Of a stretch of 64,000 nucleotides of DNA, positions 26,416-35,550 are shown one piece after another. The notes beneath the pieces are model-generated. The model ran no database searches. It was given only the letters and a program-made list of their open reading frames with translations, and was not told where the DNA came from. Each line of letters starts with the position of its first letter. The first letter of the stretch is position 1. Origin of the DNA: an uncultured Pseudomonadota bacterium (GTDB taxonomy: Bacteria; Pseudomonadota; Gammaproteobacteria; Methylococcales; Methylomonadaceae); assembly GCA_903848935.1 (NCBI GenBank), contig CAINHO010000031.1, positions 1 through 64,000 of the forward strand, read 5' to 3'. The translations under genes and the position numbers were made by a program.

Positions 26416-28614
26416 TTATTTCAACCATTGCGTGATGGTTTCAAAATCAAATTGATTCACGCGCTCGGTGAGTTGTGTCGCCAAAATGGAATCCGACGCT
26501 TGAATTTGCTCAATCAAACTTAAACAACGTTCTATATCTAATTCCATTGCCGCGCTGTGCAACGCAGCAACAAGCTCTGTCGATACGTTTTTCAACGTGG
26601 CTAAGTTGATGATTTCCTTTTCTGGCGGCAACGTTTCTTCAGGCATTTCATAATCAAAACACACGCCGAGATGTTTTTTCATTGCATCAAAAATTTCCGA
26701 ATCCCGATACGGTTTATTCACGATGTCATCCACACCGACGGCTAAAAACGCTTGCCGTTGCTCTAAAAAAACTGAGGCGGTGACAGCGACAATTTTGACT
26801 TTGTCACCGTGCGGCAAAGCACGAATTTGGCGGGTCGCTTCGATACCATCCATAATCGGCATTCGCCGATCCATCCAAATAAAATCGGGTTTCAAAAGCG
26901 GAAATTGCTCTACGGCTTCTTGACCATTGACCACTTCGCAAATATCAAATCCCACCGGTTCCAATAATCGCCGCAGCAATAATCGGTTTTCAACTTGATC
27001 TTCGACAATCAACACGCGGTAACGCGGTTGTCCAGCGGATAACGCGACCACTTGTAATTCGGCATGATGCGCGGCGGCGGGAATATCAGTAAATGAAATT
27101 TTGGTCACCGGTAATTTCAGGGTGAAACACGAACCTTGATTTAACACGCTGGTCACGCTGATGTCGCCGCCCATCAATTCAGCAAATTTTTTCGTAATCG
27201 GCAAGCCCAAGCCCGTGCCTTTTTGATCCGATTCCACGCCGACTTGCACAAACGTTTCAAAAATACGCGGCAAATCCTGCTCAGAAATACCAGTGCCGCT
27301 ATCTTCAATCGTAAAAATCAGCACGCCGTTATCGTTCCCTACCGAAAAGTCAGCCGTTAAGCGCACGCGCACTTGCCCGCGTTTTGTGTATTTCACAGCG
27401 TTGCTGATGAGGTTTAGCAAGATTTGGCGCAACTTCGATTCGTCCGAATTTACAAAACGCGGGAAGTCCGACGACTGATCAAAAAACAGCTCTAAACCTT
27501 TGACCTCAGCACGTTGGTGCATCATATCGATGGTATCGCGCACTAAATCACCCAAATCGAAATTACTGTTTTCAATGATAATCCGACCGGCTTCAATTTT
27601 TGCCATATCCAAAATATCGTTAATCAATTCCAATAAATGTTTGCCACTATTGTTGATGATATTTAAATTTTCACGTTGCCTTACGTTCAACGTCGAATCT
27701 TTTTGCATCAATTGTGAAAAGCCCAAAACAGCATTCATCGGCGTGCGTAATTCGTGGCTCATATTCGCTAAAAATATGCTTTTTGCACGATTCGCGGCTT
27801 CGGCTTTATCTTTGGTTTTTTCGAGTTCAGCACTCAAAGCTTGCAAATGTTGATTATTGAGTTCCAAGGCTTCTGTGCGTTCAATAACACGCTGTTCAAG
27901 GTGTTCACTCAAAACACGATAATCATTTTCAGAGGCAAGAATCGCGTGTTCCCGTTCTTGAATGGCTAACTTCATTTCATTCACGCCATTAGCAAGTAAA
28001 GTCATTTCTTCCGTTCTATTTTCCATCAATTCGCTGCTGTAATCACCGTGCGTAATTGCTTCAATCGCTTGCAAAATTGTTTGCAATGGACGCACCACCA
28101 ACGTATTTAGAATAATCATCAACGATAAAATAATCGAAATACTCAATGCAACAAGTGAAATTAAGCGGGCAAATACCTCTTGATAAAGAGGTTCTTTGAC
28201 AAACTGTGTCGTGAGATAAACGCTTACCGCACCAATTTTTTCATCATCATGAAAAATATCGCCATGACGCTGAATAAAATTCCCTTGCACCGCTTTGTCG
28301 GCATTGATGACTTGCCAGTTTGTATCACGGATTTTTCCGCGAATTACTTGCTGGTTATCGGTGATAATTACCGCATAGATTTTTTTATTCAGCAGTTCAA
28401 TTTCAGCCACTTTGTTTTGCCACGTTTCATCCATTTCCCATAATGGCAATTTTAAACTTTCGGTTAATCGCTGAATTTCTCGGTCGGCGGTGTCGTTTAA
28501 TTCAGTATAAAGCTGGCGCCTCGTTTCAAAATAGCGATTGGTTTCATAAAAACCTAACACACCCATCACGACACATAGCAACGATAAAATAATTTTAGTT
28601 TTGATACTTAGCAT
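26416..28614 (-). CDS. Membrane hybrid sensor histidine kinase (HAMP-HisKA-HATPase-REC)
   Basis: 732 residues. A transmembrane helix at ~7-22, a periplasmic sensor region to ~145, a second helix ('LISLVALSISIILSLMIIL') and a HAMP linker to ~225 precede a coiled coil. The phospho-His is in 'MSHELRTPMNAVLGFS' (~286). The ATPase domain has 'NLISNAVKYTKRG', 'DSGTGI' and 'GTGLGLPITK'. The C-terminal receiver has 'LIVEDQVENRLLL' and phospho-Asp in 'FIWMDRRMPIMDG' (~578). It is the last gene of a five-gene minus-strand operon, 6 bases after a periplasmic solute-binding protein; that protein may present a ligand to its sensor domain (inference). Confidence 0.93.
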   Translation of the reverse strand: MLSIKTKIILSLLCVVMGVLGFYETNRYFETRRQLYTELNDTADREIQRLTESLKLPLWEMDETWQNKVAEIELLNKKIYAVIITDNQQVIRGKIRDTNWQVINADKAVQGNFIQRHGDIFHDDEKIGAVSVYLTTQFVKEPLYQEVFARLISLVALSISIILSLMIILNTLVVRPLQTILQAIEAITHGDYSSELMENRTEEMTLLANGVNEMKLAIQEREHAILASENDYRVLSEHLEQRVIERTEALELNNQHLQALSAELEKTKDKAEAANRAKSIFLANMSHELRTPMNAVLGFSQLMQKDSTLNVRQRENLNIINNSGKHLLELINDILDMAKIEAGRIIIENSNFDLGDLVRDTIDMMHQRAEVKGLELFFDQSSDFPRFVNSDESKLRQILLNLISNAVKYTKRGQVRVRLTADFSVGNDNGVLIFTIEDSGTGISEQDLPRIFETFVQVGVESDQKGTGLGLPITKKFAELMGGDISVTSVLNQGSCFTLKLPVTKISFTDIPAAAHHAELQVVALSAGQPRYRVLIVEDQVENRLLLRRLLEPVGFDICEVVNGQEAVEQFPLLKPDFIWMDRRMPIMDGIEATRQIRALPHGDKVKIVAVTASVFLEQRQAFLAVGVDDIVNKPYRDSEIFDAMKKHLGVCFDYEMPEETLPPEKEIINLATLKNVSTELVAALHSAAMELDIERCLSLIEQIQASDSILATQLTERVNQFDFETITQWLK

Positions 28615-28620
28615 GACGTT

Positions 28621-29418
28621 TTAAGGCGATGGACTTTGATAAAGTTTAGTGAAGCGATTCAATTCTTTGAACCATGATGCGGGCGGCGGTTGTAGATAAT
28701 AACGGTTGATGATTTCAGCATAACGTCCATTTTTTATAATTTCCGCCAAACCTTGTCGATAACGTTGAGCAATTGCATCAGCATTTGGATAATTTTTATC
28801 CAGCATAATCGCAATCGCCGAAATAGAATGCGGCAACGGAATTGCGACAAAATTATTTTGTTCATCGGGAAACAATTTGGCAATCATTCGCTGACCTACT
28901 AAATCGATTTCCAACACAAAATCCAATCGTCCGTAATGCAATTTTTTAAACAGCGATTCTTGGGTGTAACTGGTTTCGATATGCACGCCTAATTGTTCAA
29001 ACGGAGCGCGATTTACAATCGTGCCGGACAATGCGCCGATACAATAACCGCGTAAATCATTTAGCGTTTTAAAGGAAACTTTTTTTTGATGCGCGGGATC
29101 GTAGTAATACAGCGCGACTTGCGAAATCGCAATCGGAATCACGGCGGCGAAATCCTGATTTTCCATATAAAAAACAGGATTGCCCAAATCGTTATCCGTC
29201 GTGTCTTCAATGAGCCGTTTTAGCGGCATAAATTCAATGCGCGATTCTAAATTTGCCGCTTCGGACATCGCGGCAATAATTTCGCCACCTAAACCGTTAA
29301 AGGGTAAATTTTTTGACCAATACGGCAAACTTTCATTAGCATTGAGAATAATCGCTTCGCCATGTGCCATGCTGGCAAACAATATCAATGATAAAAACCA
29401 CGCCCAATTTTTCATCAA
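28621..29418 (-). CDS. Periplasmic solute-binding protein, family 3-like
   Basis: 265 residues with a signal peptide (1-20, 'FLSLILFASMAHG'). The body resembles the SBP_bac_3 (amino-acid-type) fold: 'ANESLPYWSKNLPFNGLGGEIIAAMSEAA' at the start (listed here in part as the ligand-domain opening), 'LNDLRGYCIGALSGTIV' and 'KLHYGRLDFVLEIDLVGQRMI'. No ABC permease or ATPase is near; it is packed between a second binding protein and a hybrid kinase, so a sensory role feeding the kinase is more likely than transport. The ligand is unknown. Confidence 0.8.
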   Translation of the reverse strand: MMKNWAWFLSLILFASMAHGEAIILNANESLPYWSKNLPFNGLGGEIIAAMSEAANLESRIEFMPLKRLIEDTTDNDLGNPVFYMENQDFAAVIPIAISQVALYYYDPAHQKKVSFKTLNDLRGYCIGALSGTIVNRAPFEQLGVHIETSYTQESLFKKLHYGRLDFVLEIDLVGQRMIAKLFPDEQNNFVAIPLPHSISAIAIMLDKNYPNADAIAQRYRQGLAEIIKNGRYAEIINRYYLQPPPASWFKELNRFTKLYQSPSP

Positions 29419-29421
29419 AAA

Positions 29422-30234
29422 CTAACGATGCACCGGCACAAAATACGATTCCATTGCCAAATCGCCAATGTGTGCTTTGATGATGTCATTGTATTGCCCG
29501 CTGGCAATCAGTTTCGTCAATCCACTTTGAAACTGTTTCGCTAATGCCGCACCTTTTGGATTTTTTTTGTTAAAGACAACAGAAATTATCGCGTCTTCCG
29601 TACTTGGTTCTAACCGAACAATCGCCGATTGTTGGTCGCTAAAATTTTTCGCCAAAGCCATTTTCATGGTCAAATCGGATTCGCGCAACACATCTATTTT
29701 TCCGGCAATCAACGCTTTAATGCGGGCATCTAAACGGTCTTGCTCAATTTTAATGCCGGCTTTTTGATACGCCGTTAAGGATTCACCTTTGTTTACACCG
29801 ATTGTGAAATTTTTAAAGTCTGCTAAATTTCCTGTCCACGTCAGCGTTTCATATTTTGGACGGTAATAAAAATAGCTTTCTTTCAAACTCACCACCGGCA
29901 CGATAATCAGATTTTTTAATTCCGCCGCACTTAAATCTAAATCATATCCCGCAATACCGAGCGCATTTTCTTCATTTAAATAATACGCCAGCATCGTTTT
30001 TAACGGCAAAACCGTGAGCGTACTTTCAACTTGTTCAGCTTTAAACGCAGCGGTTATCAATGCCGCCGCAATACCTCCATCCGCTAATTCGGAACTCAAA
30101 ACCGCTGGAAAATCTAATGCGAAAATCTCATTCACCGCTGGTGTGAGCAATGCCGAAGTTACACGAGGTCCAGTGGCTTGCGCCATCGTAGCGACACAAA
30201 ATAAAACGATGCCATAAAAAAATGTTTTCATCAC
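29422..30234 (-). CDS. Periplasmic solute-binding-like protein
   Basis: 270 residues, signal peptide 1-20 ('FFYGIVLFCVATMAQA'). The two-lobe binding-protein pattern is visible: 'GNLADFKNFTIGVNKGESLTAYQ', 'DARIKALIAGKIDVLRESDL' and a C-terminal 'FQSGLTKLIASGQYNDIIKAHIG'. It is a diverged paralogue of the next gene (gap 3 bases). The same operon carries a serine hydrolase upstream and a hybrid kinase downstream. No transporter genes accompany the pair; ligand unknown. Confidence 0.75.
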   Translation of the reverse strand: MMKTFFYGIVLFCVATMAQATGPRVTSALLTPAVNEIFALDFPAVLSSELADGGIAAALITAAFKAEQVESTLTVLPLKTMLAYYLNEENALGIAGYDLDLSAAELKNLIIVPVVSLKESYFYYRPKYETLTWTGNLADFKNFTIGVNKGESLTAYQKAGIKIEQDRLDARIKALIAGKIDVLRESDLTMKMALAKNFSDQQSAIVRLEPSTEDAIISVVFNKKNPKGAALAKQFQSGLTKLIASGQYNDIIKAHIGDLAMESYFVPVHR

Positions 30235-30240
30235 AAGCTC

Positions 30241-31563
30241 CTAATCGTTAATTGCCGAACCAGATTGCACCAATAATTTATCCCACAAACCAAAATGCAG
30301 CCCAAACGGCGTAGTTTGTGACATGAAAATCGTAATTTTTTGTTCTTTCGGATCAATGCTAAAACGAGTTGAATAAATCCCCGCCCATTCAAAAACACCC
30401 GCATCGCCGCTATCAACATCGTGACCACGATCTTGTTGAATCGCAAAACCTAAACCGAATTTCCAAGCGTGATCGTGCAAAAATGTCGCGTCGAAATTTC
30501 CAATATGATTCGTCGCCGTCATGAGTTCAATCGTTTTCCGACTTAGCAACCGTGTGCCGTCTAATTCGCCTTGATTCAACAACATTTGCGCGAAACGGTA
30601 ATAATCATAAACCGTCGAGATGACATTCGCGCCACCCGTTAGATATTTGCCCGAAGTCGCATACGCATCTTGTGGACACAACCACAAATCCGCATCAATC
30701 AATGGTTTATCATCGACGCGCAACAAACTTCCGTGCCAATCACTTTTCCAAACCGCCGCAATTCGACCTTGTTTTTCTGGCGGCACGAAGAAATAACTGT
30801 CCTTCATTTTCAACGGCACGAAAATCCGTTGCATCACAAAATCATCAAATTTTTGTCCCGACACGACTTCGACTAAATAGCCCAAAACATCGTTCGACAA
30901 ACTGTATTCCCAAACTTCACCGGGCTGTTTGAAAAGCGGCAATCGTGCTAAACGTTTCACCATGTCGCCAATCGTTTCGTCAGGACGACAAAAACCGTCC
31001 GTGATACCTGCTTGTTTGTACAAATCCACCACAGCTTTGCGCTCGGGTTCGTGGTAATAATTATTTGAGAACAGATAAAGTAAACCAGAACTATGCGTCA
31101 ACAAATCGCGCACCGTGACTTCACGCTTGACCGGCACGAGTTTATAACCCTTGCCGTCGGCGTTCATTTCCAACACTTTTTGATTTTTGAATTCGGGAAT
31201 ATATTTTGAAACGGGGTCAGACAGTAACAATTTCCCTTGCTCGTAAAGCAGCATAATCGCCACGCTGGTCAGCGGTTTTGTCATCGACATCACACGAAAC
31301 ATCGTGTCACGTTGCATCGGTTTATTATCGTCGGCTAATCCGAAGGATTTGAAATAAGCGATTTTTCCCTTTCGAGCAATGAGGACATTGGCACCGCCGA
31401 TTTTCTTTTCGGCAATATGAGATTCCATTAGCGTGTCTAAATTTTGCAAGCGTGATGACGATAATCCGACGCTTTCGGGGGAAACAATCGCAGGTACATC
31501 TTCAGCAACGACGCCATGTGAAATCACGGTGAACAAACCAAACAGCACGAAACGTTTTAACAT
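30241..31563 (-). CDS. Serine beta-lactamase-like hydrolase (class C / esterase family)
   Basis: 440 residues with a signal peptide (cleavage near 'GVVAEDV'), so periplasmic. The catalytic SxxK is in 'MSMTKPLTS' (~91) and a YxN-like motif is 'YSLSND' (~219; Tyr-Ser-Leu-Ser, so the usual Asn is shifted or replaced). The family covers class C beta-lactamases, D-Ala-D-Ala peptidases and EstB-type esterases; substrate cannot be told. The sequence 'GLGFAIQQDRGHDVDSGDAGVFEWAGIYS' region corresponds to the C-terminal H/KxG area. Its place between a response regulator and two binding proteins suggests a role in an envelope or peptide signal (inference). Confidence 0.85.
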   Translation of the reverse strand: MLKRFVLFGLFTVISHGVVAEDVPAIVSPESVGLSSSRLQNLDTLMESHIAEKKIGGANVLIARKGKIAYFKSFGLADDNKPMQRDTMFRVMSMTKPLTSVAIMLLYEQGKLLLSDPVSKYIPEFKNQKVLEMNADGKGYKLVPVKREVTVRDLLTHSSGLLYLFSNNYYHEPERKAVVDLYKQAGITDGFCRPDETIGDMVKRLARLPLFKQPGEVWEYSLSNDVLGYLVEVVSGQKFDDFVMQRIFVPLKMKDSYFFVPPEKQGRIAAVWKSDWHGSLLRVDDKPLIDADLWLCPQDAYATSGKYLTGGANVISTVYDYYRFAQMLLNQGELDGTRLLSRKTIELMTATNHIGNFDATFLHDHAWKFGLGFAIQQDRGHDVDSGDAGVFEWAGIYSTRFSIDPKEQKITIFMSQTTPFGLHFGLWDKLLVQSGSAIND

Positions 31564-31576
31564 CGCTTTCTCCTTG

Positions 31577-32647
31577 TTAATCCAAAAATTTATTCCGAAT
31601 AACTAAAAACTCATCTAAATGCTCAAAAAACAAATCCAATAAAACAGGGTCAAAATGTACGCCGCGTTGTTGGTGAAAAAAATCTAAAATTTTAGGTAAT
31701 TCCCACGCCGATTTGTAGCAACGCACGGAACCTAACGCATCAAACACATCGGCAATCGCTGCAATACGTCCTGCGACACTAATTTCGTCACCCGTCAGAC
31801 CATACGGATAACCGGTACCATTCCATTTTTCATGATGTTCAACTGCAATCGTGGCCGCCATGCGTAATAATGGACGTTGCGATGCTGATAACATTGAAAA
31901 ACCTAACGTGGTGTGCGATTTCATCACGTCAAATTCTTCAAGAGTATATGCGCCTGATTTATTTAAAATCGCATCTGCAATCGCCACTTTGCCAATATCG
32001 TGCATAGGTGAAGCCTGTTGAATTAACTCTGCGTCTTCAAAATTACAGCCATATAACTTCGCCAATAAACATGAATACGCAGCGACACGCTTAACGTGTT
32101 GTCCCGTTTCCAGTGAACGAGTTTCACAAATTTCGCCCATTGTGAAAATCAATTCACGCTGCGTGTCGATGATTTCCTGATTTAAGCCACTGATTTTTTC
32201 AATCCCTTCGGCAACTTGTCGCGCCATGTCATTTTGATACGCCTTCAATTTTAAATGCGTCGAAACACGGGCTTTGACTTCTTCAAATTGAAAGGGTTTG
32301 TTAATGTAATCTACCGCCCCGACGTTAAATGCTCTCACTTTGTCCGCAATATCACTCAACGCGCTAATGAAAATAATCGGAATATCTTTGGTGCGGTCAT
32401 GACGTTTTAATTCTTCGCACACTTCGTAACCGTTCATTTCCGGCATTTTGATGTCGAGCAGAATTAAATCCGGCAACTTTTGCACAATCGCCTGCAACGC
32501 CATTGCACCGGAAGTTGCCGGTCTGACTTTGTAACCGTCCTCTTTCAAAATAGACGTGAGCAATTGCAAATTCGCCAACGTGTCATCCACAATTAGTACG
32601 TCAGCGGCATACGATTCAATCGAATTTTTCAGCATAAAAAACAACAC
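31577..32647 (-). CDS. Response regulator with HD-GYP cyclic-di-GMP phosphodiesterase domain
   Basis: 356 residues. The receiver domain (~15-135) has phospho-Asp in 'LILLDIKMPEMNGYE' (~62) and the conserved Lys in 'YINKPF'. A coiled linker leads to an HD-GYP domain with 'HDIGK' (~212), 'HHEKWNGTGYPYGL' (~272-284) and 'RIAAIADVFDAL'. All metal and GYP residues are present, so it should hydrolyse c-di-GMP when phosphorylated. It is the first gene of the five-gene operon that ends with the hybrid kinase, its likely phosphodonor, and it is divergent from recQ. Confidence 0.93.
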   Translation of the reverse strand: MLFFMLKNSIESYAADVLIVDDTLANLQLLTSILKEDGYKVRPATSGAMALQAIVQKLPDLILLDIKMPEMNGYEVCEELKRHDRTKDIPIIFISALSDIADKVRAFNVGAVDYINKPFQFEEVKARVSTHLKLKAYQNDMARQVAEGIEKISGLNQEIIDTQRELIFTMGEICETRSLETGQHVKRVAAYSCLLAKLYGCNFEDAELIQQASPMHDIGKVAIADAILNKSGAYTLEEFDVMKSHTTLGFSMLSASQRPLLRMAATIAVEHHEKWNGTGYPYGLTGDEISVAGRIAAIADVFDALGSVRCYKSAWELPKILDFFHQQRGVHFDPVLLDLFFEHLDEFLVIRNKFLD

Positions 32648-32711
32648 AAAAGTTAAAATGAACAGCTATTGGCTATATTGTGCCGTTATTATCGTTTCAC
32701 AGGAATAAAAA

Positions 32712-34847
32712 ATGAGCGACGAGCCACTCAAGATTTTAAAAACCGTGTTTGGTTATCCGCAATTTCGGGGACAACAACAAGCGATTATTGACGATATTAT
32801 TGCCGGTAAAAGTGCGTTGGTGTTGATGCCGACTGGCGGTGGAAAATCATTGTGTTATCAAATTCCAGCGTTGATTCGACACGGCGTGGGCGTGGTGATT
32901 TCACCGTTGATTGCCTTGATGCAAGATCAAGTCGATGCGCTTAAACAATTGGGTATTCGTGCCGCATTTTTGAACTCGGCTTTATCGCCGCAAGAAGCGC
33001 AGCACGTCGCACAGCAATTGCAAAATGGTGAACTCGATTTGCTCTATATCGCGCCAGAACGATTGAAGATTTCGGCAACGTTAGTACTTTTGAAAACATT
33101 GCCGATTGCGCTGTTTGCGATTGATGAAGCGCATTGTGTGTCGCAATGGGGACACGATTTTCGTGTCGATTATTTGAATTTGTCGATTTTGCACGAGCAA
33201 TTCCCCACAATTCCACGCATTGCGTTGACTGCCACCGCTGACGAGCGAACTCGCACCGAAATTCGACAACGGCTGCAACTCGAAGATTCGCCGCTGTATA
33301 TCAGTGGTTTTGACCGTCCAAACATTCGTTACACGATTGTGCCGAAACAAGCAGGTTCGGGCAAAGATCGTCAGCAACTTCTCGATTTTATTCGCAAACA
33401 TCACGACGGCGATGTGGGCATTGTCTATTGTATGTCTCGCAAAAAAGTCGATGCAATTGCGGAATGGTTAACCTCGAAAGGCATTAACGCCCTACCCTAT
33501 CACGCCGGTTTGCCGACGGACGTTCGACAACAAAATCAACAGCAATTTTTACAGCAAGACAAGATTGTAATTGTCGCCACGATTGCGTTTGGAATGGGGA
33601 TTGATAAACCGAATGTGCGTTTTGTGGCGCATTTAGATTTGCCGAAAAGCGTGGAAGCGTATTATCAAGAAACGGGGCGTGCCGGTCGTGACGGTACACC
33701 GGCGAATGCTTGGATGGCTTACGGTTTGGGCGATATTGTGATGTTGAAAAAATGGATTGCTCAATCCGAAGCTGACGAGCTGCACAAAAGTTTAGAAACG
33801 CACAAACTCGATGCAATGTTGGCGTTGTGTGAACAAGTGCATTGTCGGCGACAAACCTTGTTGCAGTATTTTGGCGAAACGTTGGCAAAACCGTGCGGCA
33901 ATTGTGATTGTTGTTTAGATCCGCCGCAAACCTGGGATGGTACGTTGGCGGCGCAACAAGCATTGTCGTGTGTTTTTCGTACAGGTCAACGGTTTGGGGT
34001 TTCGTATTTAATCGAAGTCTTGCACGGTATTCAAACTGAGCGGATTCGCGCCAATAAACACGACGAACAAGTAACGTTTGGTCTCGGTAAAGATTTAGAC
34101 GATGGGCAATGGCGTTCCGTATTTCGTCAATTGATTGCGCTCAATTTAGTCGAGGTCGAATTTTCGTATAACACGTTACAACTTGCGCCGGCTAGTCGTC
34201 CGGTGTTGCGCGGTGAAAAACAATTGATGTTTCGTCCTGATGTGCGTCCTGAAAAATCAACGCGCACGCGAGCCGTGGTGAAAAAAGCCGTGATTGCCGA
34301 CGATTTGAAAACTCGTTTTTGGAATGCGTTGCGTGACAAACGGCGTGAACTTGCCGACGCGCAAAATGTGCCACCACATACGATTTTTCAAGATGCAACA
34401 TTGATGGCAATGACAGCATTGAAACCGCAATCGTTGGCGCAATTCGGTGAACTGTCGGGCGTGGGCGAACTCAAATTGATGCAATACGGCGAAGATTTTC
34501 TAAGTATTATTCAACGATTTACGGTATTGGATAATGACGATTTGAGTTCAAGCGGCATTTCGATTCAGTTGTATAAATTGGGAAATAGTGTGGAAACCAT
34601 TGTGGAATTACGGCAATTTCAGGCTGCGACGATTTATGGGCATTTAGCTGATGGTATCGCGTTAAAAGAATTGGTGTTGAGTGACGTTATTCCTGTTTCT
34701 GCCAAAGAAATCAGTGAAATTGAAGCGGCGATTTTGGCATTGCCAGACGAATTGAAAAATTCGCTCAAATCGGTTTTTGAGCAGTTTGGCGAAAAGTACA
34801 GTTACGGGATTTTGCGTTGCGTTCGAGCGGCATTGGGTAGCGTATAA
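32712..34847 (+). CDS. recQ: ATP-dependent DNA helicase RecQ
   Basis: 3'-5' helicase for recombination and fork repair. 711 residues, about 100 longer than E. coli RecQ. Motifs: 'FRGQQQAIID' (motif 0), 'MPTGGGKSLCYQIP' (Walker A), 'AIDEAHCVSQWGHDFR' (DEAH and aromatic loop), 'TATADERT', 'AYYQETGRAGRDG' (motif VI), zinc cysteines 'CR' and 'CGNCDCC' (~390), an RQC winged helix and an HRDC domain (~540-615). The extra C-terminal part (~630-711) looks like the HTH_40 helix-turn-helix seen in some RecQ proteins. It is followed by the riboflavin genes, whose promoter overlaps its stop codon. Confidence 0.96.
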   Translation: MSDEPLKILKTVFGYPQFRGQQQAIIDDIIAGKSALVLMPTGGGKSLCYQIPALIRHGVGVVISPLIALMQDQVDALKQLGIRAAFLNSALSPQEAQHVAQQLQNGELDLLYIAPERLKISATLVLLKTLPIALFAIDEAHCVSQWGHDFRVDYLNLSILHEQFPTIPRIALTATADERTRTEIRQRLQLEDSPLYISGFDRPNIRYTIVPKQAGSGKDRQQLLDFIRKHHDGDVGIVYCMSRKKVDAIAEWLTSKGINALPYHAGLPTDVRQQNQQQFLQQDKIVIVATIAFGMGIDKPNVRFVAHLDLPKSVEAYYQETGRAGRDGTPANAWMAYGLGDIVMLKKWIAQSEADELHKSLETHKLDAMLALCEQVHCRRQTLLQYFGETLAKPCGNCDCCLDPPQTWDGTLAAQQALSCVFRTGQRFGVSYLIEVLHGIQTERIRANKHDEQVTFGLGKDLDDGQWRSVFRQLIALNLVEVEFSYNTLQLAPASRPVLRGEKQLMFRPDVRPEKSTRTRAVVKKAVIADDLKTRFWNALRDKRRELADAQNVPPHTIFQDATLMAMTALKPQSLAQFGELSGVGELKLMQYGEDFLSIIQRFTVLDNDDLSSSGISIQLYKLGNSVETIVELRQFQAATIYGHLADGIALKELVLSDVIPVSAKEISEIEAAILALPDELKNSLKSVFEQFGEKYSYGILRCVRAALGSV

Positions 34848-34851
34848 TGCC
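34837..34851 (+). promoter_or_regulatory. Probable promoter -10 region for ribE
   Basis: TATAAT at 34843-34848 lies in CGTATAATGCCG and overlaps the recQ stop codon, 35 bases upstream of ribE. It shares 12 bases with the gshA and galU promoters. No FMN riboswitch consensus was recognised in the short leader. Confidence 0.4.
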
Positions 34852-34882
34852 GTCATCAATTTTATTTTGAATAAGGTCTTTC

Positions 34883-35536
34883 ATGTTTACAGGAATTATT
34901 TTAGCGGTCGGTAAAATCATAGCAATTACTCCGCACAGTGGCGACATACGTTTAACAATTCACACAGGAAAATTGCCGCTTGTCGAAGCCAATTTGGGTG
35001 ACAGTATTGCCGTGAATGGCGTATGTTTAACAGCGGTGGAATTGGGACACGATTATTTTGTCGCTGACGTGTCAAACGAAACGTTGTCGCATACTTGTTT
35101 AGCCTACGCGCAAGTCGGCACGCCGGTTAATTTAGAACTCGCATTGACACCGACAACTCGTTTAGGCGGGCATATTGTCAGCGGTCACGTCGATGGCGTG
35201 GGGACAATTATCGAGAAGAAAAATGATGGACGTTCGATTCGTTTTACCGTGCAAGCCCCCGATGAATTGGCAAAATATATCGCGCAAAAAGGCTCGATTT
35301 GTATTAACGGCATCAGCCTCACCGTGAACAGTGTGAATGGCGCGAGTTTTGGCATTAACATCGTGCCGCACACATTGAAAGAAACGACTTTGAATGACGC
35401 GGTAGTCGGTACGAAAGTGAATTTAGAAGTCGATGTGTTGGCGCGATATATGGAACGACTCATGAAAGGCGAAGCCGCTGCGAAACCGTGTTCGGCTGTT
35501 ACAATGGAACTTTTGCAAAACAGTGGTTTTATCTAA
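34883..35536 (+). CDS. ribE: Riboflavin synthase, alpha subunit
   Basis: Dismutates two 6,7-dimethyl-8-ribityllumazines to riboflavin. 217 residues with two homologous lumazine-binding barrels: the first starts 'MFTGIILAVGKI' and has 'DSIAVNGVCLTAVE'; the second starts 'GGHIVSGHVDGVG' and has 'KGSICINGISLTVN'. The C-terminal trimerisation helix is present. It is the first gene of a unit with a HEPN-like gene (gap 14) and ribBX (gap 24 after that). In E. coli nomenclature this enzyme is called ribC/ribE. Confidence 0.95.
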   Translation: MFTGIILAVGKIIAITPHSGDIRLTIHTGKLPLVEANLGDSIAVNGVCLTAVELGHDYFVADVSNETLSHTCLAYAQVGTPVNLELALTPTTRLGGHIVSGHVDGVGTIIEKKNDGRSIRFTVQAPDELAKYIAQKGSICINGISLTVNSVNGASFGINIVPHTLKETTLNDAVVGTKVNLEVDVLARYMERLMKGEAAAKPCSAVTMELLQNSGFI

Positions 35537-35550
35537 AAGGAAGCAACAAT

